From contig JARBJD010000208.1 of the NCBI GenBank assembly GCA_033064195.1, positions 62,001 through 126,000 of the forward strand: 64,000 nt of DNA, in the 5' to 3' direction. Below, in pieces: positions 33,084 to 44,052 of the stretch (positions are counted from its first letter, which is position 1; each line of letters begins with the position of its first letter). The notes under the pieces were generated by a model. The model had not been told where the DNA came from and searched no databases. It saw only the letters and a list, made by a program, of their open reading frames with translations. Origin of the DNA: Blattamonas nauphoetae. Taxonomy: Eukaryota; Preaxostyla; Oxymonadida. Made by a program: the position numbers and the translations under genes.

Positions 33084-34537
33084 TACTGCCCGACACGACG
33101 TCCTGATCCGGCTGTAATTTTTGATTTTTCACAGAACAAGAGAGAGTTGAGAGTTCATTTTACACACACTTCAGCTACCTTGAGTTATACATCTCTGTGA
33201 AATTTTTGGAAGAACAATCATGAAAAATAAGAGAGTATGACATGAAATGCTACTGTAGGGGGACATACTTCGAACGACATGACACGTGATTCACAACAGA
33301 TATCACTCCTGAAAGGATCCAAGATTGTGAATGTCAAGTGATAGATAGAAGTTGATTGAATGAAGAAAAGGAAAAGGAAGAAACGAGTCAACTCGCTCGC
33401 TCCATGTCTCTGTCAATGCAGTATCAAAGGACACCGATGCGCTGAATACCGACAATCAACTGTGAGTTGCGAAATGAAAAGGCCAGCTACAGTTGGAAAC
33501 CATCAAGACACTGAATTATGTTCAAATCGGATTCAAAACCCTGTCATACAGTTCAGCCGTTCATCGAAAGAGAGAAATCAAAATCAAAAAAATCACACCG
33601 TTTCTTCCAATCCTTCCTCAATGGGAGTCGATTCGATCTCCATGAATCGCAGAGAGTTCCTTGCATTCTTCGTCATGATTTTCAAAATCGCTGCGCCTTC
33701 GGAAATGGCACTCTATGAAAATGTTTTATTCATAAGCTTTGTCTGTTTGGCGATGTGAAGAACGTGCGAGAGAGAGGACGAGAGCAATTGAAGAAGTCAC
33801 AAAGAGAAAAGTCACACCACGCTGAGAATCAAGGTTGTGTGATCATCAAAGCAAACTCGGGATTTGGTGATGAGCTAGGTTTAGTTGAAACTGTAAACTT
33901 GTCGTGGCGGAAGAGATCATTGACGGAAAACAATGCCGTGATCCTTTGTCCAATTTCTCACTGAGGGAAAGATAGACCCTCTCCACCAGACACGGATCCT
34001 TCTCAGAGATAAAACTGGATGAAACAAGAAAAAACATGAAACTTCAAAGAATCAAACAGGTCAATATCGGTCAGAAACACCTTCAAACTATCTTGACCGA
34101 CTTTAACCTCATCAAACACATTTCGTGAACCCTCGTTTCAATTCTTTTTAAAAAGAATGCGATTTACGTCACATTGGACTTCCTTTGTCGAAAAATCATG
34201 TGAGGTGAGAACTCGATCCCACAAGAAAGTAATGGAATCAGCGTTCTCTCATTCAGTGACAGCCTCCTCGAGTGTTACTCCCGTACAGTGAAAAAAATTA
34301 AAGTTCGAGGGATCGAACAGGATGAAGTGAATCACGTGTCATGTCGCGAAGAGCACGTCCATCATTAATTTTGTTCTACAGTTTTCACGTCATCCAGAAT
34401 TTTTTGGTGTCCAATTTTTTGTCACAAGGTCTCTACCTCTCTAAATTATCTTTGATCGAAAATTGAAACTTATTGTCTCTCGATTCAGAAAAATATCACC
34501 ATTTTACAGCTGGATCAACGCGTCGTGTCGGGCAGTA
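33084..34537. mobile_element. 1.45-kb TA-flanked inverted-repeat element abutting element B
   Basis: Both ends begin TACTGCCCGACACGACG and keep matching through TGATCC-GCTGTAA for about 33 bp with four mismatches. TA (or TATA) lies outside each end. Distinct in sequence from the other elements of the island. The interior has no recognisable transposase; the longest frame, 33360-33758 (+), begins Lys/Arg-rich and is not convincing. Its left end shares the TATA with element B, so the two were inserted at the same target, most likely this one first. Confidence 0.78.
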
Positions 34538-34726
34538 TATCATCGAATTGCAGTTCTGAATAGGGGTCGTAAGCCAAAAACAATTCTTGCAAAGGGTGAA
34601 AAGGTGAAGATGAATCACATGAATGCATGAAAAAGGTATATCCTGTGAAATGAAGCTGTAGCTATTTGATGAAATTTGATCTCACCCATTGACACAACCA
34701 ATTGGTCAGTCGTCCACTCTCAACAA

Positions 34727-35956
34727 ATGGCATTGGCTGATTCACCAACTTTTTTACAAGTTTGATTGCTCCCTGAACCTTCTCATCTTTCTGTCAGGAA
34801 CTATCAGAACTTATCGAACGGTTCACCTCCTCAAACTTGGAACTTCCAGCCATCCGTGAACAAATCTTGGGTGATATTATTCGTCTCTCAGAAAGATATC
34901 CTCGTTAGTATTTCTTCTTGCCAATTTTACGATGTAGAAATTGAAAATGAGGATCAACTGACCATCTTTAACACGAATCTTGTGTCTCTATTGACAGATG
35001 AACTTCTCCGAATTCAACCATCGAAAATTCAAGCATGTTCTGTGTTCCCTCATTCCATTGGTAGAAGATGTCCTTTCAGATTCTTGTGTGGATCCTTCAG
35101 ACAACACAACCACTCCCTGAAGACCTTGATGAGTCAAATATTGTGACTTTATTCACGTCCTTACTTGAAACTAATCATCTTGAATGCATTTTTCAAGCTT
35201 TTCGCGGATTGTGGTCTGTTTTTTCTTCTCTTCATCAATTCAGTCTTTTAATTTCACCAGGTGCGACTCAATATTCATTTCGAACATGTAAAGATTTGTT
35301 ACTCGATCTGAATTTCTTGCGATGTGCCAGTCGTGCCAGAGACAAAGTTCCTACTGATATTATCGACAAAATCTGCATCAATTTTCTGTGGCTCTTGTTT
35401 CAAGGAATTCTGGAGTCCGACGACATTTTATTGTTTCCATTTCTCAAACAGCATGCTGGAGAAGATGAGGACCCTGCCATTCGGCGAAAGGTCCATTCGT
35501 TACTAGCTCTCCCACTCACGACGATTGGTGTGTTTCAAATTTCACTCACTTCGAACAGATAATATCGAACCTGTGCATTCGTCTGGATTAAATTCGATTG
35601 AATTCACAGAATCTGAATTGAATAGCGACATTATGCCGACATTATCGTCTGAAGAACGAGCTCTCATCGAAGCCATGTCCAGCGAAGACTTCTTGACCTT
35701 CGGAACCAGCGATCAGACAAGAAGTCTGATTGAAGATAATAAACATGCATTAGATGAATATAAAGCAGCACGCACAGCCCTTCTGTTGGAATTGAACAAA
35801 ACTGAAAAACTGATCTCAGACATCGTTCTTTCGGGCTCAACACAGCCAACTCAGCTCAAAGATCCTTCGCCATCGTTAGAAGAAATTCGACAATCATTTC
35901 TTTTGGATGAAGCAGAGCTTCTGGATAATGTTGGAAAAAGAAGAGAGAACACTTGA
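34727..35956 (+). CDS. Helical protein of unknown function, 367 aa, five exons
   Basis: Exons 34727-34759, 34798-34903, 34938-35041, 35065-35527 and 35559-35956; introns 38, 34, 23 and 31 bp, all GT-AG. The total of 1,104 nt is in frame to TGA. The product starts MALADSPTFLQELSELIERF, continues ILGDIIRLSERYPQIENE, LLTDELLRIQPSKIQACSK and MSFQILVWILQTTQPLPEDL, then LLDLNFLRCASRARDKVPTD, FPFLKQHAGEDEDPAIRRKV, and ends with a coiled-coil tail (ALDEYKAARTALLLELNKTE). Solenoid-like helices followed by a coiled coil; no signal or membrane segment. Every exon join is required, because intron retention gives an early stop or loses frame. It is not a clear member of the 3112/14182/27957 family. It begins 190 bp from the transposon island. 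Confidence 0.78.
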
Positions 35957-36177
35957 TTTCCTCTCTTGTCGGGACGAATTTTGAGATCATTCATTTTCAC
36001 TCATATTTTTGAAAGGTTTATTATTCCATATTTTCAAAACAGAGGCATAAAACATGAAATAAAGAGAGAGACACTTGAGACGAAGAAAAGTTGGCTAAAA
36101 AGAATAATTCAAAAATAATAACCGTTAGAAATGATGAAGTAACTGGTTCTAGATATCATAGATGAGAGAAAAGAAGA

Positions 36178-39100
36178 CTATGGATCTGGCTGCCACAGAG
36201 CGGGACATTTTCCGACAAATTGAGAGTATCGTTCTTCCCAATCCTTCTTCATTCTCTCCCTCCTTTCCGAATAATCCATCCTCGACCGCATATCAGTCTG
36301 CTCATCCCCCTCCACAACCCCCACCACATTCACCAGGTCTCCATTCTCCCCCGAGAGAACACACACGATGCCGTCAGAATCTCCGACAACGAACACTTCC
36401 TTTCCCTCCACCTCTGCGCTTGCGAAAGCGAGTGACGTGATCGTCGCTGGAAAATAAACATCAACTTCTTGTCGAGAGCACAGTGATGTTGGGGTCGATT
36501 CGAAAGATTGGCTGCGAGGCACGGGGAGAGAGGACGGTGGGGAAGCTAATTCGGATCCGACAAAAGTGAAAGTGTTGGTGTTGTTGTGTGGATCTGGTGT
36601 CTGCAGGGGAGACGAATTCGGAGACGGCTGTGTCATGAAGAGAGGTGTGGAGATGTTGGTTGTGTGATGGCTGGTTGGTCGTTTCTTTCGTTCGTCGGTT
36701 CGTCTGTCAAGAAGAACAAAGTCGTTTGAGTCCATCTCAGCCATCAGTTGCTCAGACAATCCTTCCGCCATCCCCCACTTTTTCACACTTTGCATCTCGA
36801 CAGGCCAATTTGTGATGTCAAACAATTCAAGCACAACTTTCGGCTTTCTTTTGGGACGGAGAATCTCCTTTCCTTTGTCTTCTCCTTCCTTCTTCCGTTT
36901 GTCCCTGCCTCGATTCAACACAACTGCTTCGCTTTTGGACTCAATTTCAACGCCACCATAAGCAATAACCATTCGTCGCCCTCGACTGTCCACGGCAATC
37001 TCTTCCAACACGCCTGGAATCAGAAAATGACCGACGAAGGATTGGGAATGGATGGAGAAGAGGTGAATGGCGTGTTGGAGAGAGTTGTGTGAGATGTCCA
37101 GAACTGGATCGAACGAAGGGCTGTCGTTGTGAGAGGAAGACGAGTGTGAGGAGAGGGGAGGGTTGCGAGGAGAGTGGGGTGAGACAGCTGTGTGTGATTC
37201 GACGATGATCACAAGATTGAGACACGGACACGTCACCATTTTGTGGAAGACGAACGGAGCAAGCATTGACAACGTGAGAGTCTCATCAAAACCATCTCTT
37301 TCTCTCTCCTTCCTCTCCTCTGTCTCATCCTTCTGCCCTCCAGCCGATCCTGGCGTCTGTCCAATCGGAGAGAACACAACCTTCTTCTGATGTGTCTTCG
37401 GGTTGGTCGCTGGCGCTTTGTGGATCGACACAAAACTCCGCTGACTCTGAAGAACTCCAATGTGCCCACTTGGAGTCCCTTGCAGTGTCGGAGAGGTGAC
37501 GACTGGAGCGTGTGATGATCGGACATGAGGAGTGGAGGAGTTTTGAGGCTGGTCATTCCAGTTTGGCTTGGTTGGTGTGGAAAGCCACATCGTCTCATCG
37601 CCCGCTCCACGCGCGCTCTTCTTCGCCACAACGTCCGCTGCTCGCAAAGGTTCCAGGACAGCGTGTGTGAACGTGTCGTCTTCGAGGAGAAGAGGAATGA
37701 TGTCGAAAGTGTGGGAAGGACGATGAGTGAGAGGAAGATGCCAAAGCAGCAGGCCTCCACCGACATCGAGTGAGACACACACATCCTGCATGGCGAACTT
37801 CGCGTTGGCTTCTTCCTTTCTCCCAAACAGGAACGAGCATGCACCAGAATACTTCGAGCAGACCACAACATCCACCAAATCCCTTCCCTGATGCGCTCGT
37901 GTTTCCAGCTCGTCCCAAAACGGTTCCAGATCCCTGATGGAGATTGTGTTGTCAGAAAGCGAATGTGAATAATCGTTGAAAAGAGAGAGTGACGCGTTAA
38001 GCATGATTCCGCTGAAGAACGAAGCAACGAAGCTTGAAGCGTGCCAAAAGGGAGGAACACAGATCGCTGTGCATTCAGCCGGCTCTGGCTTCTTCACCAT
38101 TCCGGGATTCGCTCCTCTGTCCGGGAAGGAAGACACTCGAGTCGCGTGTGGTGTGTGACTGTGTCGGCCTGTTGAGGCAGGTCGGCTGGAAAGAATTGGG
38201 AGCTCAATCGACATCTGCGAAGAGCGGCGTTGTGGTTGTGCTGTTCGGAGGCCTGTTCTTGGCGTGGTTGACAAGTCGCTGGGTGTTCGTGTGGTGGATG
38301 GGCGACGGGAGCGGGAAGTGCGACCTGCGGAGATTGAGCGTCGGGACGGTGAGTTTGGGAGGATGGCTCGAGATCGGGTTGTCCGAGGCGTGTGGAAGGA
38401 TACGTCTTGATCTCGGACCCAATCTTGTCCCTGGTCTTCTCTCCTCTCCTTCTCCCTCTCTCTCTCCAACCTCTCGTTCTCCTTCCTTTTCTCCTCCCGA
38501 ATTGCCGCCATCTTCACTCCAATCCTTGTCGGTACTGGAGGAACCTTCAGAACACACTCTCCGCTGTGAAAGTTCCAAAATTGAACCTTTCCATCAACTT
38601 CAGCAACTATCAACGAACGCTGAAAGTGATCGAGTTTGGCGGTGAGAAGACGAGATGAAATTGTGATGGGGAAGGAGAAGACAGGAAGGTTGGTGTCGAG
38701 CGAGAAGACGTTCACAACGAGCGATGACGTGATTGAGATGACCTCTGAGAAGACATGCGAGACGAGAACGATCAGCACTCCATCCATCCGAACGTGGAGT
38801 GGAACAGCATTCCTCATTTCGAAGAGCGTCATTGTTTTCGTCTTTTCCGGCGTCTTCGGTGACAGAACTTGGAGTTGTCCTGAAATACCCAGGTTCCTCG
38901 GTGATGTCTGTGGAGAAATGAACGATGGGTTGGTCTGAACACAGGATGGCGGTGAGAGCGGCTGTACGATCGTCTGAGCCCGTTTCAACGCTTCTGCTCG
39001 GTCAGCGTTTCTTTGTGCTTCGATTTTCTTCCTTCTTTCGTCGTCATCGGCTCGTATGTCGATGTTCCACGCTTTCACAATATCCGACGCAGTGAGAAGA

Positions 39101-41042
39101 AGCGATCTTCGCTTCGAATACGCACACGACACAAACATGTTCCGATTGACCTCCTTGCTCATCTGATCAGTGATTGACTGGATGAGTCTGAAGTCTCGCA
39201 TACTCCATAAACGAATCTCTTTGTTCTCCGCCACTGAAATCAACAATTCTCGCTGCTCGTCGACGAATGAGCGAAGGATGGGCGCGGTGTGACCTTCCAA
39301 ACACGCAATGAGCGAACCGTTGAGGTAGTTGAAGATGTAGATCGACGTTTCGGTTGTGCTTGCGATGATCAGACTCTTCGCGCGGAACGAGACGAGATGC
39401 ACAAACCCAACTTGGTTCAGTTTCTTCTCAACAAGCTGTTCTTGGGGGGTGGCGACGCTGATGCTGGATGTTCTGTTCTTGTCGATCTGTGACGAGGTTA
39501 AAGGCTGAGTGTTGGCGAGGGAGGGCAGCGGAATGGTGGACAGCTGCGAGACATCCAGATGTCTGCCTGCTCCAACAGCGATGAATGAGGAAGATGGGAT
39601 TGGGAAGGAAGATGGAACGTTCTGTTTGACAGGAAGTTGGATCTTTCGGACAACACCCCACGCTGAATACCGCATGTCGACAAACACGATCGACCCATCG
39701 AGCGAACACGACGCGAACTGATCTGTCGACAGAACCACAATCCCATTCACTCTTTCCTTGTGAAGCTTCGTTTTTGACACAAACTGACGTGGCCCTTGTG
39801 GACAGAGTGGTTGGAGGAGATGAACATTCCCGTCGACATCTCCAGCGAGGATGAGCGTGCTGTCGTGTTCCGACACGAAATCCAACACGCGTGAGGAGTA
39901 AATATGAGACATGGATTCCATCTGAGATGCTTGGAAAGGTGAGCGGTAAAGAGGCGAGCGAGGATCGATGCAGTGTTTGCTGGACTCTTCCTCTTCTTCT
40001 CTTTCGGCCCGTCTTTGTCGTTCACTCGTCGATTCAATCATGTTCTGCTCAATCACGTCTTTGAAAGTCTTTGCTGCGGATGTTGGGGCGAGAGAGAGCG
40101 AGGTGAGGAGGGTTCGAGTTGCATATCTTCCCCTTTCTCTGAAATCTGACAACGAATACAAAATCAGCGCAAATGATGAAGTTGAGCAGAGGAACAGGTT
40201 GAGCGAGGGGAGAGGAAGGAGCGCCAGAACCCACTGACCCTTCTTCAGAAACTGTTGTGATGGGTTGATTGGCTGGACAGGTACACTCGATGAAAAATGG
40301 GTGGAAAATGAGGCAGAGGGGGATTTTGGGGGATTTCGTTCTTTTCTATTTGGGAGATCGGAGTCTGTGTCAGCCTGAGATTGACGATTGGAGCCGAAGA
40401 TGCCCTTGTCACGAGTGCGATATTCGGAGAGCTCTTCGAGAGGGTCTGTGGAGGGACGAGAGAATGGAGAAGGGTGAGAGAGGATGGAGAAGTGAAAGAG
40501 AGATGATGGGATGGATGATGTGAACACACCTTGGATGTTCGTGATGGATTTCTTCCAGCTTGAAACAGGAGGCCGGAATTTGACGTTTGGGAGAGCGAGT
40601 TTGTTTGTCCTCTCTTTTTTCGAGTTTCTCTTCAGAATCCACAATTCGGCCTCTGAGCGACAAACAGAACAAGACAAATGTGAAGAAAACAATGTGAAAG
40701 ACCTTGCTGTGTCATTTCGTTATCCTCGATTGCATCCAAGTCAACCAAATTCTCCATCGAGATGCTGTCGAGTGAATGAAGACGAGAGAGGCATACGCGG
40801 TTGTGTCCATCGGCCAGACTCGCTCAGTGTTCGGCTCTTTCTTCAGGCGAGCTGGGATGAGGTGGAAAAGAGGTGGATAAGGCAGAATAAGCATGAAGGA
40901 TGAAAATAGAGACCAAGAAGTCGTTCGCGAGAGGTTGGTGGGGCGATGACATCGTCGAGAGTGATTGGAAGTGGCTGGCCAGCCTCTGATGCGTTTGAGA
41001 TCGCAAAAATCATCAAAAATAGAAATCCAGACTTTGAAGCAT
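36178..41042 (-). CDS. WD40-repeat protein, about 1,498 aa, seven exons
   Basis: Exons 41042-41033 (ATGCTTCAAA), 40985-40914, 40851-40797, 40764-40703, 40652-40530, 40445-40239 and 40145-36178; introns 47, 62, 32, 50, 84 and 93 bp; total 4,497 nt, in frame. It starts MLQKAGQPLPITLDDVIAPP, then an acidic region with SMENLVDLDAIEDNEMTQQ. WD40-like blades include LILAGDVDGNVHLL, FASCSLDGSIVFVDMR, ACLEGHTAPILRSFVDEQRE followed by LLISVAENKEIRLWSMRDF, LLLTASDIVKAWNID and SLIVAEVDGKVQFWNFHSGE. A charged linker and Ser/Pro-rich stretch follow, then more blade-like sequence (VFVVGDSDGIVCVLSGENGD). Blade style recalls WDR49/WDR64-type proteins, but that is impression only. A scaffold role is expected. 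An ATATAAAG lies about 55 bp upstream of the ATG. Confidence 0.8.
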
Positions 41043-41298
41043 TCTTCGCGTGCGTGCGGTCAACACTGAATGGAATGGCGGTCTGAAAGGCTTTATATTG
41101 TGTGGGTCTTCGATCTTATTCTTGTCTGTGGAAATTTGCGTGATTCAGAAATATCAGTCCAAACCGTTCATTAAATCGAGTTTTTTCTGAAGTTCTACAG
41201 ACATTCCGCCGCGTGTCTTTTTCGAACTCTTGCGTTTGCTGAGGGGAGAAGAGCTTCGAGCTGTGTTGTATCGCGATGAAAGGGTTGATCGACGAGGA

Positions 41299-43628
41299 CT
41301 AAGATAACAAAATAATTATAAAGAAATGATGAAATAATGTTGTGGGAGAATTCCAAACGATTTGAGAGGAGTTCTTGAGCGTGAGGTGGATCTGTACGTA
41401 CTGCCGAGTGAAGGATATCTGGTTATGGACGAAAACGAGGAAATATGGAAGAATCACATTAAAAGATCTAAAACGAGACCTTTTATCGAGGATAGGAGGT
41501 GATTTCGATTCGCTTGGCTGAAGAATTGGAGAGTCGAAGTGGAACTCACTATCTTCTTTCTTGAGTCTCGAAGAGGAGTCATATTGTGATGAGATCGAAG
41601 TAGTCGATGATGAATGACGAATGAATTGAGGTGAATGATGAGGAGCTGGAGATACAGACAAAAAAAAGATGATGAGGAATGAGATCGATGAAGAGGAGAC
41701 TGATATGTTCAATCTGGCGAGGTTCATCGTGGACTGGACTTTCACCAGCCCATGACTGTCGAATTCTGGAGAGATAAGATGAATATGAAGAAAAATGCTG
41801 AGATTCAGACGGTGATGAACTTGTTTGGCGGAAGATTGTATTGTCGTAAAAGGGATGATTTGGAAGAGGAGCTGGTGGAAGAGGCCGCTGTGGAGAAACC
41901 AAAGGCTCTGATGGATGATGTGGAGGACTGAAAAGAGGTGATGAAAAAGTTGTCGACCTTTCCGACCATGAAAAAGGGATGGTGTGTTCTAGAGAGAGTT
42001 CAGGGTGTGTACTATGCTTTCCAAACGAAACAACTCCCACTGGTTGAGATAGAAGTTGTTCCGTCGCTTTATTTGCGCTGATCGGAACTTCTCTGCCAAG
42101 TCTACAATCATTGAGAAATAAGTCGGTAAAATGCATCATATATCAGGAAAAAGTGTCACAAACCGCGATACCATTGATCTTGTCCGTGGACCAAGCGGGT
42201 TAGTTCCTTGTGCCGATGAGTTTGTGGAACGTTGAAGTGGAGATTGTGTGGACCTTCTCCTCATTTCTGGAGTTTTTGATTCCATAGGAGAGTTCAGTGG
42301 GTTCGCTTCATATGGAGACCTTGGATCAACTACGAGAATTGAGGGATGAAACAGTGAAAGCGATGGAGTGACAATACCTCGCGAAAATGAAAGCCCCTTC
42401 CGATGAAGCGTTTTAGGAGTCGGCCGAGATGTGGAGTTCTGGGTATTTGAAAATGGCGGAGCAGGAGAGAACACAGGTCCACCGATTCGGTTGCTTTCTC
42501 TTTTTTCCTTCTCTTTGGCTGTATACTCCTTTCTCGCATTCATCTCGAAATCTGCATGTTCTTGATCACGTTGTTCCTTGTATTGTTGGTGCAATTCGAC
42601 ATATCTTCGTGTTTTTCGAATATCTGATGGTTCTGGTGTTTCGTCGTTATCGCCCTCCAACGATGATTTGTCGGGTGGAAGCAGACTTACTCGGAGAGAA
42701 AACCCGACGACAGTTGTGATTTTCATCATATTATCACGGCTAGAGTCAGAATGAAAAGTTTTGAAGATCAAACGCGCATGTCACGATTAAATCGTCACTC
42801 GGATTCACACCCTCAAAAATTTCAATAATTTCGATTCTGTCTTTGTGCTCGATTGAAGGAATGATGAATCCGTCTTGAATATGATATTCCTAAAAATGTG
42901 TTTGTTAGACGATATGAATAGAAGAGAGAAAGAAAAGAGAAAAGAAGGCCAATAACAAGATTGAGGAATCAAATTGATGAATAGTCGTGTGAAAACGAGC
43001 GCAAACAAGGAAATCCGTTGAAAACGTTGTTTCTGTCATTTCTTTGATAAGGTCCAGAATTTCTGTCCAGTGAATTGTTTTCCGATCTAATGGATCAAGA
43101 GTGTGATAGAGATCTCGAATGTAGATCTCCGAGCAATTTAGATTTGGAGTTAAGATTCGAACAAACTGAGATGAGTATTGAGAAAGGAAGGATGAGAGAT
43201 ATCATCAACCGACTCACAAAAAGGAATAAGAAAACAAGAGAAAAGGAAGAATTTGATAGAACATTGCACATAAATGACGATGGAAGAAATCCGTGGTCAG
43301 ACTTCATTTTCATCGATATATCCTCCTGTATCACTTGTCGATTCCTGCAAGTCTTCAATAAGCATTTCAATCATTGGTCTTGTAAGTTCCCTGAATTTCT
43401 TCTTCGTAAGTCTTCTGGGGCTAGAGGAGAAGTCATCAACAAAAGAAGAATCGTTGAATGAACCAAGGAAAACAGAAATTTCTCTCGAAAAAAGATGTGA
43501 ACATCATCTAATGCGAGATTGATGGACGAATGGAGGGTGAAAATACTCTTCTTCTTGTCTTCTTCGCGTGACATGGGCTGTGGTTGCTCTTGATGGCTGT
43601 GGGAGACTACGAATCGAATCCCGGACAT
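41299..43628 (-). CDS. Multi-exon Ser/Pro-rich protein of unknown function
   Basis: The likely start is ATG at 43628 (MSGIRFVVSHSHQEQPQPMS, REEDKKKSIFTLHS). Later exons read RLTKKKFRELTRPMIEMLIE and DLQESTSDTGGYIDENE (about 43440-43310), then EYHIQDGFIIPSIEHKDRIE near 42890-42830 after a TTTTTAG acceptor, then RKTRRYVELHQQYKEQRDQE and a Ser/Pro-rich region with THPELSLEHTIPFSW, FSSPLFSPPHHPSEPLVSPQ. The last frames (to 41299) are Ser-rich with DSSSRLKKEDSEFHFDSPIL. A 64-bp-class intron around 42160-42110 is evident from GTTTGTGAC...ATTGTAG. Not all joins could be settled, so the boundaries are approximate. The acidic/helical first half and low-complexity second half suggest a regulatory or scaffold protein; no domain recognised. 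Confidence 0.5.
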
Positions 43629-44052
43629 CCTACACAATGAAAAAAGATCACAATGATGATGTAAATGGGGAAGGAAAGAAGAATTGATGATATATTTCGA
43701 AGATATTTCTGCTATGTTTCAAACCATTTGAACTCGAGTGAGCTCATCCACAAGACGATCCGGTGTGAAGAATCTGATTTTGGCAGTTTGTGGACGAGAT
43801 CGATCGGTGGAAACCGGTGTCGATAGTTGCATGACAACAGAGTCTGATGTAGTGGATTCACAAGTTTTGATGTGGGTTGATCACATATTCTTGGAGTCAG
43901 AATGGCTGTTCAATTGGGCATCTCTCCCTCTAAGACCAAGATGGACGTAAATTGTGACCATTCCTGTCAATAACAGCCATTCTGATCGTAGACAACGAAC
44001 ACCCTATTGATGACAAAGATCGGCCCGTTACACCACCCGTCTAGAAGACGCG
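43629..44052. promoter_or_regulatory. Divergent promoter region between a minus-strand gene and the giant surface gene
   Basis: 424 bp between the start codons of two head-to-head genes, so both promoters must lie here or in 5' exons. No clear TATA pair was identified. A 70-codon plus frame at 43738 is not convincing. Confidence 0.4.

Noticed and set aside
33360-33758. Transposase gene in the 1.45-kb element
   Set aside because: The Lys/Arg-rich start and mixed sequence show no DDE-type motifs.
40712-41006. Separate small minus-strand genes upstream of the WD40 gene
   Set aside because: They are unspliced readings of the first exons; splicing joins them into the WD40 protein in one frame.
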